From NCBI RefSeq assembly GCF_047308265.1, contig NZ_JBKQWY010000002.1, positions 186,001 through 250,000 of the forward strand: a stretch of 64,000 nucleotides of DNA. The letters are read 5' to 3'. Below the pieces are notes generated by a model. The model worked only from the letters and a program-made list of their open reading frames with translations. It did not search any database and had not been told where the DNA came from. A program made the translations under genes and the position numbers. Positions 24,410 to 33,162 of the stretch are shown one piece after another. The stretch comes from Maricaulis sp047308265. GTDB lineage: Bacteria; Pseudomonadota; Alphaproteobacteria; Caulobacterales; Maricaulaceae. Within the stretch, counting starts at the first letter, position 1. Every line of letters begins with the position of its first letter.

Positions 24410-25111
24410 CTAGAACGGCGCCGGGCTTTCAAAACTCACAGGAGCGCCTCCGTCGGGATGGCGAAAGGCCAGGCGCTCCGCATGCAGGCATAATCGCTCG
24501 CGCGCCGCGACAATCGGGTCGGGTGCATAAAGGTTATCGCCCAGAATGGGATGTCCGAGCCATTGCAGGTGCAGGCGCAGTTGATGACTGCGCCCCGTCA
24601 GCGGGTGGAGGCGTACGCGTGTATGATCATGCGCGCGCTCCAGTACGGTCCAGTCCGTGATCGCCTGCCGGCCGATCTCGTGATTGATGTGTTGTTTCGG
24701 CCGGTTGGGCCAGTCTGTGATCATGGGCTGATCGATACGGCCACAGTCTTGCGCAATCTGTCCTGATGCCAGCGCCAGATAGGATTTTTCGGTCTGGCGT
24801 TTTTCAAACTGCAGGCCGATATGGCGATGTGCCGAGGCGGTCAGGGCGAGCACAATCACCCCGGACGTGTCCATATCCAGACGATGCACGATGCGGGCTT
24901 GGGGAAAGGCGTGTTGCGCTCTGGATTCCAGGCAGTCCTTCCGGTCGGGACGATTGCCCGGGACCGTCAACAGGCCGGACGGCTTGTCCAGCACCAGGAT
25001 ATGCTCATCAGCATGCAGTATGGGCAAAGGGCCGGGCGGCGGCGGTGAATAGACATAGGGGCGGGGGCTGGACGGCGAAGTCGCGTCATTCCCCGGAGGC
25101 CGGGTCGACAT
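24410..25111 (-). CDS. RluA-family pseudouridine synthase
   Basis: The 233-residue enzyme isomerises uridine in rRNA or tRNA. Asp79 in HRLDMDTSG is the catalytic residue of the RluA family. LDKPSGLLTVPG precedes it, EKSYLAL is central, and LHPLTGRSHQLRLHLQWLGH with PILGDNLY follows. The short form without an S4 domain resembles RluA itself (23S U746 and tRNA U32), but the target is not proven. The N-terminus is proline-rich. The ATG lies one base after the nadQ stop (TGACATG), so the two are coupled. Confidence 0.88.
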   Translation of the reverse strand: MSTRPPGNDATSPSSPRPYVYSPPPPGPLPILHADEHILVLDKPSGLLTVPGNRPDRKDCLESRAQHAFPQARIVHRLDMDTSGVIVLALTASAHRHIGLQFEKRQTEKSYLALASGQIAQDCGRIDQPMITDWPNRPKQHINHEIGRQAITDWTVLERAHDHTRVRLHPLTGRSHQLRLHLQWLGHPILGDNLYAPDPIVAARERLCLHAERLAFRHPDGGAPVSFESPAPF

Positions 25112-25112
25112 G

Positions 25113-26093
25113 TCAGGTCTCGCGCAGGCGCGGTGTGGCCAGACCCAGGGCCGGACCTCCGCTCAACACTTCGCGGCGATAACGAAAGAGTTCCGCCGGT
25201 CGTCCGCCGGTCTGGCTTTCCATCTGTCCCGTGCCTTCGACAAATCCTGTGCGATCAAGCGCGCGGCGGAAATTCTGCTTGTGTAGTTTGAACCCGGTCA
25301 TGCCTTCTACAACGGCTTGCAGCGCCGAGAGTGTGAACCGATCGGGCATGAGCTCGAACACGACGGGACGATACTTGATCTTGCCGCGCAGGCGGGAGAG
25401 GGCGGTGGCCAGGATGCGGCGGTGATCAGAGGCCATCGCCACGCCCAGCGGTTCGCCGGGATTGTGGGTTTCGGCCTGTCCATCGCGACGGGCTTCGGCC
25501 ACAAGTTCGGCTTCGTAGAGCAGTTCGAAGCGGTCGAGCACACGTTCTTCATTCCACACGCCGGTCTCACCACCGAAACACTGTTTGATACGGTCATGGC
25601 GACCGGCCCGGCGGCCCGGAATGGCGGCTTCATCGGCCCAGGCGCGCAGGCGAGGGAGGATGTCGCCCTCAATGAGAGCGGGCTTGCCGTCGCGCCAGTC
25701 TTCCCAGGGGAAATAGCGATACCAGGAACGCCATTGGCCGCCGCCTTCCGGCGGGGTGGCGCGGTCCGGTGTCAGGGCCAGATATCCGACTGAAATGATA
25801 CGTGCATCCTCGGAGCCAGTGAGGGCGGCCACTGGGGCTTCGCGCCCCCGATCTCCGAATGTGTAGAGCTGTTCCACATACCCCAGCTGGAAGCGCGCCT
25901 GTTCCGACACCCAGCGTCGCAGCCCGATCTCGAATGTGCGGTGTTCGGTCGGATCGAACGGACCGAAGGGCAGGGCATCTTCGGCGGCACTGCCCGGGCC
26001 AGGTGGAATGATCAGAACCTGCGGACAGTCTTCGCCCGCCCCGAGGATGACGGCATTCAGTCCGACAATCAGGCTCTGATCGGTCAAGGCCAT
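25113..26093 (-). CDS. nadQ: NadQ-type NAD-biosynthesis regulator (NrtR-like)
   Basis: The 326-residue protein has an N-terminal Nudix-like domain in which the catalytic box is degenerate: RTFEIGLRRWVSEQARFQLG stands where RExxEExG should be. It is therefore probably a ligand sensor rather than a hydrolase. The C-terminus has an NrtR-type winged helix (FTLSALQAVVEGMTGFKLHK, then QNFRRALDRTGFVEG). I recall this alphaproteobacterial family as NadQ, predicted by comparative genomics to control nadABC. It lies 1.3 kb upstream of three palindromes before nadA. It overlaps the HD gene stop as TAATG. Confidence 0.82.
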   Translation of the reverse strand: MALTDQSLIVGLNAVILGAGEDCPQVLIIPPGPGSAAEDALPFGPFDPTEHRTFEIGLRRWVSEQARFQLGYVEQLYTFGDRGREAPVAALTGSEDARIISVGYLALTPDRATPPEGGGQWRSWYRYFPWEDWRDGKPALIEGDILPRLRAWADEAAIPGRRAGRHDRIKQCFGGETGVWNEERVLDRFELLYEAELVAEARRDGQAETHNPGEPLGVAMASDHRRILATALSRLRGKIKYRPVVFELMPDRFTLSALQAVVEGMTGFKLHKQNFRRALDRTGFVEGTGQMESQTGGRPAELFRYRREVLSGGPALGLATPRLRET

Positions 26094-26713
26094 TAACGCG
26101 ACTCCACCTCAGCCAGCACGGTTTCAAACTGTTCCAGGAACAGAGCCTGCGCCTGGGTCACCGGCAAGGGTTCAATCCGTAAATCCAGGTCCGCCGGAGG
26201 ACGGCCAAAGAATTTCACCGATTCGTCGTGTGTGAAACCGGCAATCTGGGTCGCTTCATAATAGGCACAGATCCGGTCAGCGCGCTTGATCTTGCGTTTG
26301 ACCTCCTGGCTCATTTTCGGCGGCAGGCCGTATCGCAAGTGAACAGCCGCTTCCAGCCGATCCTCGAACACCCGGTAATCGACACCCAGAGCAGCCTTGA
26401 ACGGGCTGATCATGTCGCCGATCACGTATTCGGGTGCATCATGCAGCAGACCGGCCAGACGCCAGCGATGATCCAGACCCGGATAGAGATGATCGAGAAT
26501 GCGCAGAACGATCACGGAGTGTTCCGCGACCGAGAAGGCATGATCCCCCCGGGTCTGGCCATTCCAGCGCGCGACCCGGGCCAGACCGTGCGCGATATCC
26601 TCAATCTCCACATCAAACGGAGAGGGGTCGAGTAGATCCAGACGCCGTCCGGAGATCATACGCTGCCAGGCGCGGGGTGCCTTGGGTTCGGATTTTCGGG
26701 CCGTGGATGCCAT
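26093..26713 (-). CDS. HD-domain phosphohydrolase (YfbR-like)
   Basis: The 206-residue protein has an HD metal site: His65 in VAEHSVIVLRI, His91-Asp92 in LLHDAPEYVIGDM and Asp100. This pattern resembles YfbR-type 5'-nucleotidases, which dephosphorylate deoxynucleoside monophosphates. Other HD hydrolases of this size act on other nucleotides, so the substrate is uncertain. It is the first gene of HD-nadQ-rluA and is joined to nadQ by a TAATG overlap. The link suggests a nucleotide or NAD-related role, which is inference. Confidence 0.82.
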   Translation of the reverse strand: MASTARKSEPKAPRAWQRMISGRRLDLLDPSPFDVEIEDIAHGLARVARWNGQTRGDHAFSVAEHSVIVLRILDHLYPGLDHRWRLAGLLHDAPEYVIGDMISPFKAALGVDYRVFEDRLEAAVHLRYGLPPKMSQEVKRKIKRADRICAYYEATQIAGFTHDESVKFFGRPPADLDLRIEPLPVTQAQALFLEQFETVLAEVESR

Positions 26714-26923
26714 GACGTCCTCTTATCCTGTCTGGCGCTTTGCTCCAAGTCGTCTCGACCGGGCGCTCCACGCTGAATGACGCAGCGGCGGCGCATAGCA
26801 GAGCCGTGCAGGGGACGCCAGTGATGGGCAGGGTTATCAACGACAACACACAGTGTGCGGATCCGTCGCGGGCTCAGAATCGATACGCGAATTGACGCGG
26901 TCGGTGTGAAATTGCCTTAATGA

Positions 26924-26940
26924 CCATAATTAATTTATGG
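26924..26940. promoter_or_regulatory. AT-rich inverted repeat at the ribosome site, with a possible promoter
   Basis: CCATAA and TTATGG face each other around TTAAT, the right arm touching the GGAGG of the gene starting at 26949. Upstream, TTGACG at 26892 and CTTAAT at 26916 have 18-bp spacing and could be a sigma-70 promoter. The remaining 235-bp gap shows no other clear feature. Confidence 0.4.
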
Positions 26941-26948
26941 AGGATGTT

Positions 26949-27323
26949 ATGTCGCTGACACGCGTCACACTGCGCTTGGGCCGCAATCCGGAGGCCGGCT
27001 TTCCCGACGGGAATGACAATCACGGCTATGTCATTGTTGCACCGCTGGATCTTGAGGGCATGCTGGATCTCGAACTCTGGCGGGACAACAAGGCGTCGTG
27101 CACCGTGAACCGGTTCTCACCCGACCCGGACGAGATTGCCGATGGCTGGCTGACACATCGCGGATCGCACTGGTTTTTCCATTATGACGAGGACCGGGAA
27201 GGGCCGGACGAACCGGTCTACCGTCTCGGTGAACACTCCATGCGAGTGGGTGACTATCTCACCATCCACGAGGCGGATGGGGATGACCTCACCTATAAAA
27301 TCACCGAGACGGTCCGGCTCTAG
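26949..27323 (+). CDS. Conserved-looking protein of unknown function
   Basis: The 124-residue soluble protein starts MSLTRVTLRLGRNPEAGFPD and contains NDNHGYVIVAPLDLEGMLDL, HWFFHYDEDREGPDEPVYRL and a C-terminal DLTYKITETVRL. The pattern is beta-rich and acidic. I believe similar hypothetical proteins occur in other alphaproteobacteria, but I cannot name a family. GGAGG lies 5 nt before the ATG at 26949, which decides against an in-frame ATG at 26937. It converges on the nitroreductase gene with 4 bp between the stops. Confidence 0.75.
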   Translation: MSLTRVTLRLGRNPEAGFPDGNDNHGYVIVAPLDLEGMLDLELWRDNKASCTVNRFSPDPDEIADGWLTHRGSHWFFHYDEDREGPDEPVYRLGEHSMRVGDYLTIHEADGDDLTYKITETVRL

Positions 27324-27327
27324 TGGC

Positions 27328-27945
27328 TCAGAGCTGGGAATAGATCTGCGAGACGGGAAGGCGCGGTTTCTGGCTCCAATTGTTTGTCATCGCCGTACCG
27401 ATACAGACGAGCACAACCGGCACCTCGCCCTCCGCCAGTTCAAAGGCGTCGTGCACCCGGTCCGGTTCAAAACCGGACACGCCGCCTGAGCCAAGACCCA
27501 GGGTTTCGGCGGCAAACATCAGGGTCATCGCGGCCAGGCTGGCCGAGCGAAAGGCTTCATCGCGGCGCAGGATCGGATTGGTTCCGTGGCTGCCATTGAC
27601 CATGTCGACCCAGGCGTTTGCGACACCTTGCGGCATGATTCCGGCGGAGACCGAGGGTTCGAGGCGTTGGCCGATCTGTCTGTAGCCATCTGTATTGCCC
27701 ACCATGATGAAGGTGACGGCGGCCTCCTCGATCTGCGACTGGTCGAAGGCCATAGCGCGCAGGCGGGCCTTGGCCTCCGGTGAGGTGACGGCAATCGCAC
27801 GCCAGTTTTGCAGATTATAGGCGGTGGGCGTGCGCCGTGTGAGGTCCATCAGCCGGTCTAGCGTGGCACGGGAGAGGGTTTCGTCGGGTTTGAAGTTTTT
27901 GACGGAGCGCCGGGTTTCCAACGCCGTTTCAAGCAGAAGGTTCAT
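27328..27945 (-). CDS. Nitroreductase-family flavoprotein
   Basis: The 205-residue protein has the nitroreductase hallmarks: RRSVKNFKPDETLSRATLDR at the N-terminus, RTPTAYNLQNWRAIAV, AAMTLMFAAETLGLGSGGVSGF and a C-terminal VPVVLVCIGTAM. Such enzymes bind FMN and reduce nitro or quinone compounds with NAD(P)H. Its ATG overlaps the EamA transporter stop as ATGA, so it is the second gene of an operon whose promoter carries MarR-type palindromes. A role in detoxifying electrophiles is likely but inferred. Confidence 0.9.
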   Translation of the reverse strand: MNLLLETALETRRSVKNFKPDETLSRATLDRLMDLTRRTPTAYNLQNWRAIAVTSPEAKARLRAMAFDQSQIEEAAVTFIMVGNTDGYRQIGQRLEPSVSAGIMPQGVANAWVDMVNGSHGTNPILRRDEAFRSASLAAMTLMFAAETLGLGSGGVSGFEPDRVHDAFELAEGEVPVVLVCIGTAMTNNWSQKPRLPVSQIYSQL

Positions 27946-28841
27946 GATGACTGTCCTTTCTGGGGCGAAGCCAGGACCTGTAGGGCGAACACGCTCACCA
28001 GAATGATCAGCATGCCCACCAGTCCAAGCGGGGGGAGAGATTGGCCGAGCAGGGCCCAGCCGAGCAGGGTCGCCGTGACCGGGCTCAACAGGCCCAGTGC
28101 AGCCATGGCGACGGGGGGAAGACGGGTCAGGCCGGTGAACCAGAACACGTATCCGGCCAGCCCTCCGGCCAGGCAGAGATAGAGATATCCGCCGATTTCC
28201 CGGTGGCTCAGCGCCGGCAAAGCGGGTTCAAAGGCCAGGGCGGCGGGCAGGAGTACGGCACCGCCGAGTGTGAGCTGCCAGCCCGTGAGGGCAAAGAGAG
28301 GCGCGTTGCGGCCCCAGGACCGGGTCAGGAGAATGCCGATGGCAAACAAGCTGGTCCCTGCCAGTGCTGCGATGACACCGATCGGGTCCCAGCCCAGCCC
28401 GGGTGTGAAGACCAGCAAGCCCATGCCCGCCAGTCCGCACAGGGCGAGGGCGATCTGGGTCCAGCGCGGACGACCGGCCCCCGCCATCCAGTTGAGCGCC
28501 AGGATCAGCACCGGGCTGATGGCGCCCAGCAGTGCGGCCTGGCCTCCGGGCAAACGATAGGCGGCGAGGAATAACAGGGCCTGGAAGCCGGAAATATTGA
28601 TCAGAGACAATACCAGGATCCGCCACAGGCTGACGGGCAGGCGCCAGGCGCCAAAACCGATCAGCAGAAGCAGGCCGGCCGGCAGTGTGCGCAGAGCTGC
28701 GGCCATGAGCGGACGGCCCTCGGGTAAAATCTCCGTGGTGACGATATAGGTCGACCCCCAGATCATCGGGGCCAGCGCCGCCAGCAGGGTCAGGATGACG
28801 AGGCGAACGACGCGATCAGGGCTTGCAGTAACAAGGGTCAT
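27942..28841 (-). CDS. EamA/DMT-superfamily transporter
   Basis: The 299-residue protein has ten hydrophobic helices in two EamA repeats. The first begins ALAPMIWGSTYIVTTEILPE, and the second begins near IGVIAALAGTSLFAIGILLT, ending PPVAMAALGLLSPVTATLLG. RhaT/YdcZ-like drug or metabolite exporters share this form. It is transcribed away from the marR gene and coupled to a nitroreductase, so efflux of the compound sensed by MarR is a reasonable inference. The substrate is unknown. Confidence 0.9.
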   Translation of the reverse strand: MTLVTASPDRVVRLVILTLLAALAPMIWGSTYIVTTEILPEGRPLMAAALRTLPAGLLLLIGFGAWRLPVSLWRILVLSLINISGFQALLFLAAYRLPGGQAALLGAISPVLILALNWMAGAGRPRWTQIALALCGLAGMGLLVFTPGLGWDPIGVIAALAGTSLFAIGILLTRSWGRNAPLFALTGWQLTLGGAVLLPAALAFEPALPALSHREIGGYLYLCLAGGLAGYVFWFTGLTRLPPVAMAALGLLSPVTATLLGWALLGQSLPPLGLVGMLIILVSVFALQVLASPQKGQSS

Positions 28842-28846
28842 GGCTT

Positions 28847-28864
28847 TATCTTCAATTCAAGACA
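28847..28864. promoter_or_regulatory. MarR-type operator, imperfect copy
   Basis: TATCTTCAATTCAAGACA matches the perfect copy at 28883 in 16 of 18 bases and starts exactly 36 bp from it. It lies right before the EamA start codon at 28841. Confidence 0.8.
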
Positions 28865-28882
28865 TCTGACCCCGAACATGGG

Positions 28883-28900
28883 TATCTTGAATTCAAGATA
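28883..28900. promoter_or_regulatory. MarR-type operator, perfect 18-bp palindrome
   Basis: TATCTTGAATTCAAGATA is a perfect palindrome in the 69-bp gap between the divergent EamA and marR starts, ending 10 bp before the marR ATG. Palindromes of this form are classic MarR targets, so autorepression together with control of the transporter operon is expected. Confidence 0.88.
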
Positions 28901-28910
28901 CAAGTGAAAA

Positions 28911-29471
28911 ATGACGGAATCTGACGGAAATTTCGAACCGAATGTGGAAGCGACTGATTTTGTTGACGGTATTCTGGAGCAATGGCGCGCTGTCGCGCCC
29001 GGCCTGATGTTGTCGGACATGGCGACTCTGGGGCGATTAATGCGCACCCAGGTCTTGGTCGTGCGTCAACTGGAAGCCCGATACGCCAGGCACGGGCTCA
29101 CAATGTGGATGTTCGATGTGTTGGCGACCCTCAAGCGGAATGGTCCGCCCTATCGTCTGTCACCCACGGCGCTTTATTCCAGCCTGTTGGTGACATCGGG
29201 CACAATGACACATCGACTGAAGAAGCTGGACGGTGAGGGCTGGATCCGTCGTGTGGATGATCCCGATGACGCCCGATCCATGCTGGTGGAGCTCACCGAA
29301 GCCGGTCACACGCTCATTGACAGGCTGGTTGTCGAGCATCTGGAGGAGGAAGCGCGTCTGCTCGCAGGGCTGGGTGACGCCGAGCGCCGAGCCTTGGACG
29401 AGGGCCTGAGAGCCCTCTCTCTCAATCTTGAGCACGTGTCGCAAACCCGCGCGGATGAGTCGGGTCGCTAG
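28911..29471 (+). CDS. MarR-family transcriptional regulator
   Basis: The 186-residue protein has a winged helix typical of MarR dimers: LTMWMFDVLATLKRNGPPYR, then LSPTALYSSLLVTSGTMTHR with LKKLDGEGWIRRVDDPDDAR. The flanking helices form the dimer. It is divergent from the EamA-nitroreductase operon across two near-identical palindromes, so it probably represses both itself and that operon until a ligand binds. The N-terminal 35 residues extend beyond the usual fold. Its stop lies 21 bp from a convergent lipoprotein gene. Confidence 0.93.
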   Translation: MTESDGNFEPNVEATDFVDGILEQWRAVAPGLMLSDMATLGRLMRTQVLVVRQLEARYARHGLTMWMFDVLATLKRNGPPYRLSPTALYSSLLVTSGTMTHRLKKLDGEGWIRRVDDPDDARSMLVELTEAGHTLIDRLVVEHLEEEARLLAGLGDAERRALDEGLRALSLNLEHVSQTRADESGR

Positions 29472-29492
29472 TGGGCTCGGGCAGAGTGAGTG

Positions 29493-30539
29493 TTAGTCGA
29501 TCTGGTCCTCTGCCACGATGGCGATGAGTGACAGGTCCGGGGAAAGGGCCAGGCGTGTGACATTGGTCAGACCGGACAGATCGCCCACGGGGGTCCAGTC
29601 TTCACCGGTCCAGTAGACCAGCTGGTCGGAATGAGTGGAGAAAAAACCGGTCCGGTCATCGGGCAGACCGGCGGCCACAAAATCCTGTACGCCGGGCGGC
29701 AAGGCAAACAGCGCTGTGTCTTCCGCCGTGGCGAAATCGAGATAGTGGATCATGTGCTCCCCCTCGCTATCGGCAAGGGAATGATAGACGCCGGTCCCGC
29801 GGGGATTGCGCCAGAACGTCCGTCCGGGATTTTCGGCGATTTCGGTCACCGTTTCCGGCGTCGTGGTCCGGTCGATCAATTGCAGGGTGAAGGGGCCTTC
29901 CGTGCCGGGTTCTCCCAGGTAGAAGGTCACGACCTGGCGCATGTCGGTGGAGAAGGCGTAATAGCCCACCGGGGCCAGCTGATGCGCCGCGCGCGGATTG
30001 GCGTTGGCCGCATCCGCCAGATAGGCATTACCGGCATACCCACCGGGCGGTTGGTAGAGATAGGACAAAGCCGCTTCGGCCGGTGGTATTTTCGGTGAGT
30101 ATTCGCTAGCGTCCGGTGTGTTGGTCAATTGTGTCTGCTGACCGCTGGTGAGGTCGTGACGCCAGATATCAGTGTTACCGGTCTCGCCCGCCGAGGTGTA
30201 GAGCACACCGCCATCAGTCGTGAAGAAGGGCTGATTATCATACCCGTCCTCACCAATATGTCCGAGCGCAGCTCCCAAAGTCGGGGTGCCCCCCTCCCAG
30301 TAGAGCGTGAACAGATAGATATCAGTGCCCATTGGAGCCGGGGCGGCATCCGCATCGGTCTCCGCAGGATCGTCTGAGTTGCCGTCCGTCTCTGTGGCTT
30401 GGGGTGCATCCGTTGACGCGGATGATCCGCTCGCTGGCACTGTGTCGTCTGTCTGCGCAGAGCAGGCCGTCAGGCCCAGTGCCAGGATCATCGACAGCAA
30501 TAGGGGCTGGGCTGGAAGGGGGGGCAGGGCAGGTTTCAT
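29493..30539 (-). CDS. Lipoprotein with a TolB/WD40-like repeat fold, unknown function
   Basis: The 348-residue protein has a lipobox (LALGLTACSAQ), a Ser/Asp/Glu-rich linker to about residue 70, and a C-terminal region with beta-propeller signatures: GYDNQPFFTTDGGVLYTSAG then DIWRHDLTSGQQTQLTNTP, as in TolB/PD40 repeats. It is probably tethered to the outer membrane and may bind a protein or glycan. Its ATG at 30539 overlaps the KAS III stop as TGATG, with GAGGAAG before it, so the two are co-translated; the functional link is unknown. Confidence 0.8.
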   Translation of the reverse strand: MKPALPPLPAQPLLLSMILALGLTACSAQTDDTVPASGSSASTDAPQATETDGNSDDPAETDADAAPAPMGTDIYLFTLYWEGGTPTLGAALGHIGEDGYDNQPFFTTDGGVLYTSAGETGNTDIWRHDLTSGQQTQLTNTPDASEYSPKIPPAEAALSYLYQPPGGYAGNAYLADAANANPRAAHQLAPVGYYAFSTDMRQVVTFYLGEPGTEGPFTLQLIDRTTTPETVTEIAENPGRTFWRNPRGTGVYHSLADSEGEHMIHYLDFATAEDTALFALPPGVQDFVAAGLPDDRTGFFSTHSDQLVYWTGEDWTPVGDLSGLTNVTRLALSPDLSLIAIVAEDQID

Positions 30540-31654
30540 CACATCTTCCTCACGGCAGCCGCGCCCACGCCATAACCGGCGCCAAAGGCACACATCACCC
30601 CGGTTTCGCCCGGGGCCATGTCTTCAGAATGCATCTCGAAATTCATCACCACGCTCGACGAGGAGGTGTTGCCGTATTCGTGCAAAATGGCCGGTGCATT
30701 CTCCGGCGTGCGATCGCGGCCCAGAATGCGTTTGGCGATCATGTCCACCATGCGGATATTGGCCTGGTGCAGCCAGGTGCGGTGGATGTCAGCCGGTGCC
30801 AGATCCAGACGGGACATCAGTTCGGCGGCAACAACCGGAGCAAACGAGACCACATCCTTAAAGACCCGGTGCCCATCCTGATCCAGACCGACTTCATAAT
30901 CGGGGTCTGCAACATATTCCGAACGATTGATGAATCCGAAATCGGAGCGCAGCGCGTTGGAGAACTTGTTCTTGGTATGAGTGCCCAAGATTTCCCAGCC
31001 CGAACTGGTGGCATCGCCCGCCTCGACAATTATCGCTGAGGCTGCATCGCCAAAAATGAAATGAACCTCACGGCGCGAATGCACATTGATGGAGGTCATG
31101 ATTTCCGGTGAGACGACCAGAATGCGCCGGGCCTGGCCGGACTGGATCATGGTGTGGGCGATGTTGAGGCCATAGAGGGCCGAAGCGCAGGCCATGGTCA
31201 TATCGAAGGACCAGCCTTCACAGCCGATCAATCCTTGCAGCTCGCTTGCGAGGGCGGGGAAATTGCGCTGTTGGGCGGAGCTGGCCACGATGATCCCGTC
31301 GAAATCGGCACCGGTGTATCCGGCTTTCTCCAGGGCCGGCGTAATGGCCTTCATCGCGAACTCGGCCTGAACACTGGTTTCATCCCAGCTGCGGGGCGTA
31401 ATCCGGGGCACCATTTCATCGATGTCGAGAATGCCATCCTTTTCGATGACATGACGGTTCTTGATCCCGGAAGCGCTTTCGATGAAGTCGGCACTGGACA
31501 GCGGTTTGGCCTCAAGCGTGCCGGCGGCGATAGCGTCCGCGTTCTGTGCATTGAACCGTTCAGAATAGGCATTGAAACTGGCAACGAGCTCGGCATTCGA
31601 GATTTCCGGTGTCGGAACATAGGTGCCGGTTGCGCGCAGAATGGTTTTAACCAC
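30539..31654 (-). CDS. 3-oxoacyl-ACP synthase III family protein, paralogue 1
   Basis: The 371-residue thiolase-fold enzyme has the KAS III triad: Cys156 in MACASALYG, His296 in WLHQANIRM and Asn329 in HEYGNTSSSS. It is about 50 residues longer than FabH, mainly through an N-terminal insert (ASFNAYSERFNAQNADAI). It should condense an acyl thioester with malonyl-ACP or another acyl group, but whether it starts fatty acid synthesis or makes a special product cannot be read. It begins with GTG (31654) after GGGGAG. Its paralogue lies at 33217-34335. Confidence 0.87.
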   Translation of the reverse strand: MVKTILRATGTYVPTPEISNAELVASFNAYSERFNAQNADAIAAGTLEAKPLSSADFIESASGIKNRHVIEKDGILDIDEMVPRITPRSWDETSVQAEFAMKAITPALEKAGYTGADFDGIIVASSAQQRNFPALASELQGLIGCEGWSFDMTMACASALYGLNIAHTMIQSGQARRILVVSPEIMTSINVHSRREVHFIFGDAASAIIVEAGDATSSGWEILGTHTKNKFSNALRSDFGFINRSEYVADPDYEVGLDQDGHRVFKDVVSFAPVVAAELMSRLDLAPADIHRTWLHQANIRMVDMIAKRILGRDRTPENAPAILHEYGNTSSSSVVMNFEMHSEDMAPGETGVMCAFGAGYGVGAAAVRKM

Positions 31655-31868
31655 AAGTCACTCCCCTGTCTTGGATCCAGCCTAGCAAGTGCTGCACCGC
31701 AAGCAAATGATTCCGACACGCTTGAATTCGCAGCTGCAACACGATGGGGCGGAGCTGCTTCAATCGCGTGCAGACGGGTGGTCTTGCCGTTGGATGGACC
31801 GCGTCAAATCGACTCCACCCGAATTCCACACCTAGCGTCCTTGGCTCCACACAGTCGCGGAGAAGACA

Positions 31869-33062
31869 ATGGATAGCGGTAGCATTGCCTGGATACTTAC
31901 CTCGACCGCACTCGTTCTGATGATGACCCTGCCGGGTCTGGCCCTGTTTTATGCGGGCATGGTGCGGCGTTCGAATGTTCTTTCAACCATGATGCAAAGC
32001 CTAGGAGCAGCAGCGGTCGTGACCGTGCTCTGGGCTCTGATCGGGTATTCACTGGCCTTTTCCGATGGTGGGCCGGTACAGAGTTTTGTCGGCGGTTTCG
32101 ACCGCATAGGTCTGGCGGGGCTGACCCCGGAGACCGAATCCGGAGGTTTGCCGGAGAACCTGTTTTTCATGTTCCAGATGACGTTTGCCATCATCACCGT
32201 CGCGATTATCGCCGGTGCCGTGGTGGAACGTATCCGGTTTTCGGCCTTTTTGATCTTTGCCGGGATCTGGCTGGTCCTGGTGTATGCACCGATCTGTCAC
32301 TGGGTCTGGGGCGGCGGCTTTCTGGCCGATGCCGGTGTCCATGATTTCGCCGGCGGGGCGGTCGTGCACATCAATGCCGGTGTGGCCGGTTTGATCCTTG
32401 CGAAGTTCGTCGGCCCGCGCAAAGGCTATCCTCAATCCATGTCACCGCCGGACAATTTGGTGCTCACCGTTGTGGGGGCCGGACTGTTGTGGGTCGGCTG
32501 GTTTGGTTTCAATGGAGGATCCGCTTTGGCGGCCGACGGCGTGGCGGCGCATGCGTTTGTCACAACACAGATTGCGGCAGCCAGTGCGGTTCTCGTCTGG
32601 ATGGGAATTGAATGGATCACGCGCGGCCAGGCCAGTGTTCTGGGCGCGGCATCGGGGGCCATTGCCGGCCTTGTTGCGATTACCCCGGCGGCGGGTCTCG
32701 TTCCCAGCTGGTCGGCCTTCATTATTGGGGCCGGTGGGGCCGCGGCCGCCTATTGGGGCGTCACGGGCCTCAAGCGCTGGGGCAAATGGGATGACAGTCT
32801 CGACGCTTTCGGTCTGCACGGTGTTGGCGGGCTCGTCGGTGCGGTGCTGACCGGTGTGTTTGCGGCGGATAATGGCCTGATTACGGGCAATATCCTTCAG
32901 GTCTGGACGCAGACCTGGGGGGCACTGGCCGCAGCGCTCTACAGTGGCGTGATGACGTTTGTGATCGTGTTTGCGCTTTCCAAGGTCATGAAATTGCGTG
33001 TGACCGAGGAAGAGGAAACCCAAGGCCTCGATACGAGCCTTCACGGCGAGTCGGTCAACTAG
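31869..33062 (+). CDS. amt: Ammonium transporter
   Basis: The 397-residue inner-membrane protein is an Amt/Mep/Rh channel with about eleven helices. The pore twin histidines are His167 (AVVHINAGVAGL) and His317 (FGLHGVGGLVG). MVRRSNVLSTMMQSLGAAAV and WFGFNGGSAL are conserved. No glnK gene lies upstream, unlike many glnK-amt pairs, so a PII partner would be encoded elsewhere. GGAG precedes the ATG. No sigma-54 site was recognised in the 214 bp before it. Confidence 0.95.
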   Translation: MDSGSIAWILTSTALVLMMTLPGLALFYAGMVRRSNVLSTMMQSLGAAAVVTVLWALIGYSLAFSDGGPVQSFVGGFDRIGLAGLTPETESGGLPENLFFMFQMTFAIITVAIIAGAVVERIRFSAFLIFAGIWLVLVYAPICHWVWGGGFLADAGVHDFAGGAVVHINAGVAGLILAKFVGPRKGYPQSMSPPDNLVLTVVGAGLLWVGWFGFNGGSALAADGVAAHAFVTTQIAAASAVLVWMGIEWITRGQASVLGAASGAIAGLVAITPAAGLVPSWSAFIIGAGGAAAAYWGVTGLKRWGKWDDSLDAFGLHGVGGLVGAVLTGVFAADNGLITGNILQVWTQTWGALAAALYSGVMTFVIVFALSKVMKLRVTEEEETQGLDTSLHGESVN

Positions 33063-33116
33063 GACCGCACACCCTGTTTCGTTCACAGTTGAGGGGATTG
33101 CTGTGAGCGGTTGGCT

Positions 33117-33153
33117 GGCGCGCCTGGAGTGATCCGGGCGCGCCGCTGGTTTT
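33117..33153 (+). terminator. Hairpin terminator after amt
   Basis: GGCGCGCC at 33117-33124 pairs with the second GGCGCGCC at 33137-33144 around a 12-nt loop, followed five bases later by TTTT. It lies 55 bp after the amt stop. Confidence 0.6.
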
Positions 33154-33162
33154 CAGATCATC

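Noticed and set aside
31655..31868. A sigma-54 promoter before amt
   Set aside because: I looked for TGGCAC-N5-TTGC and found no acceptable match.
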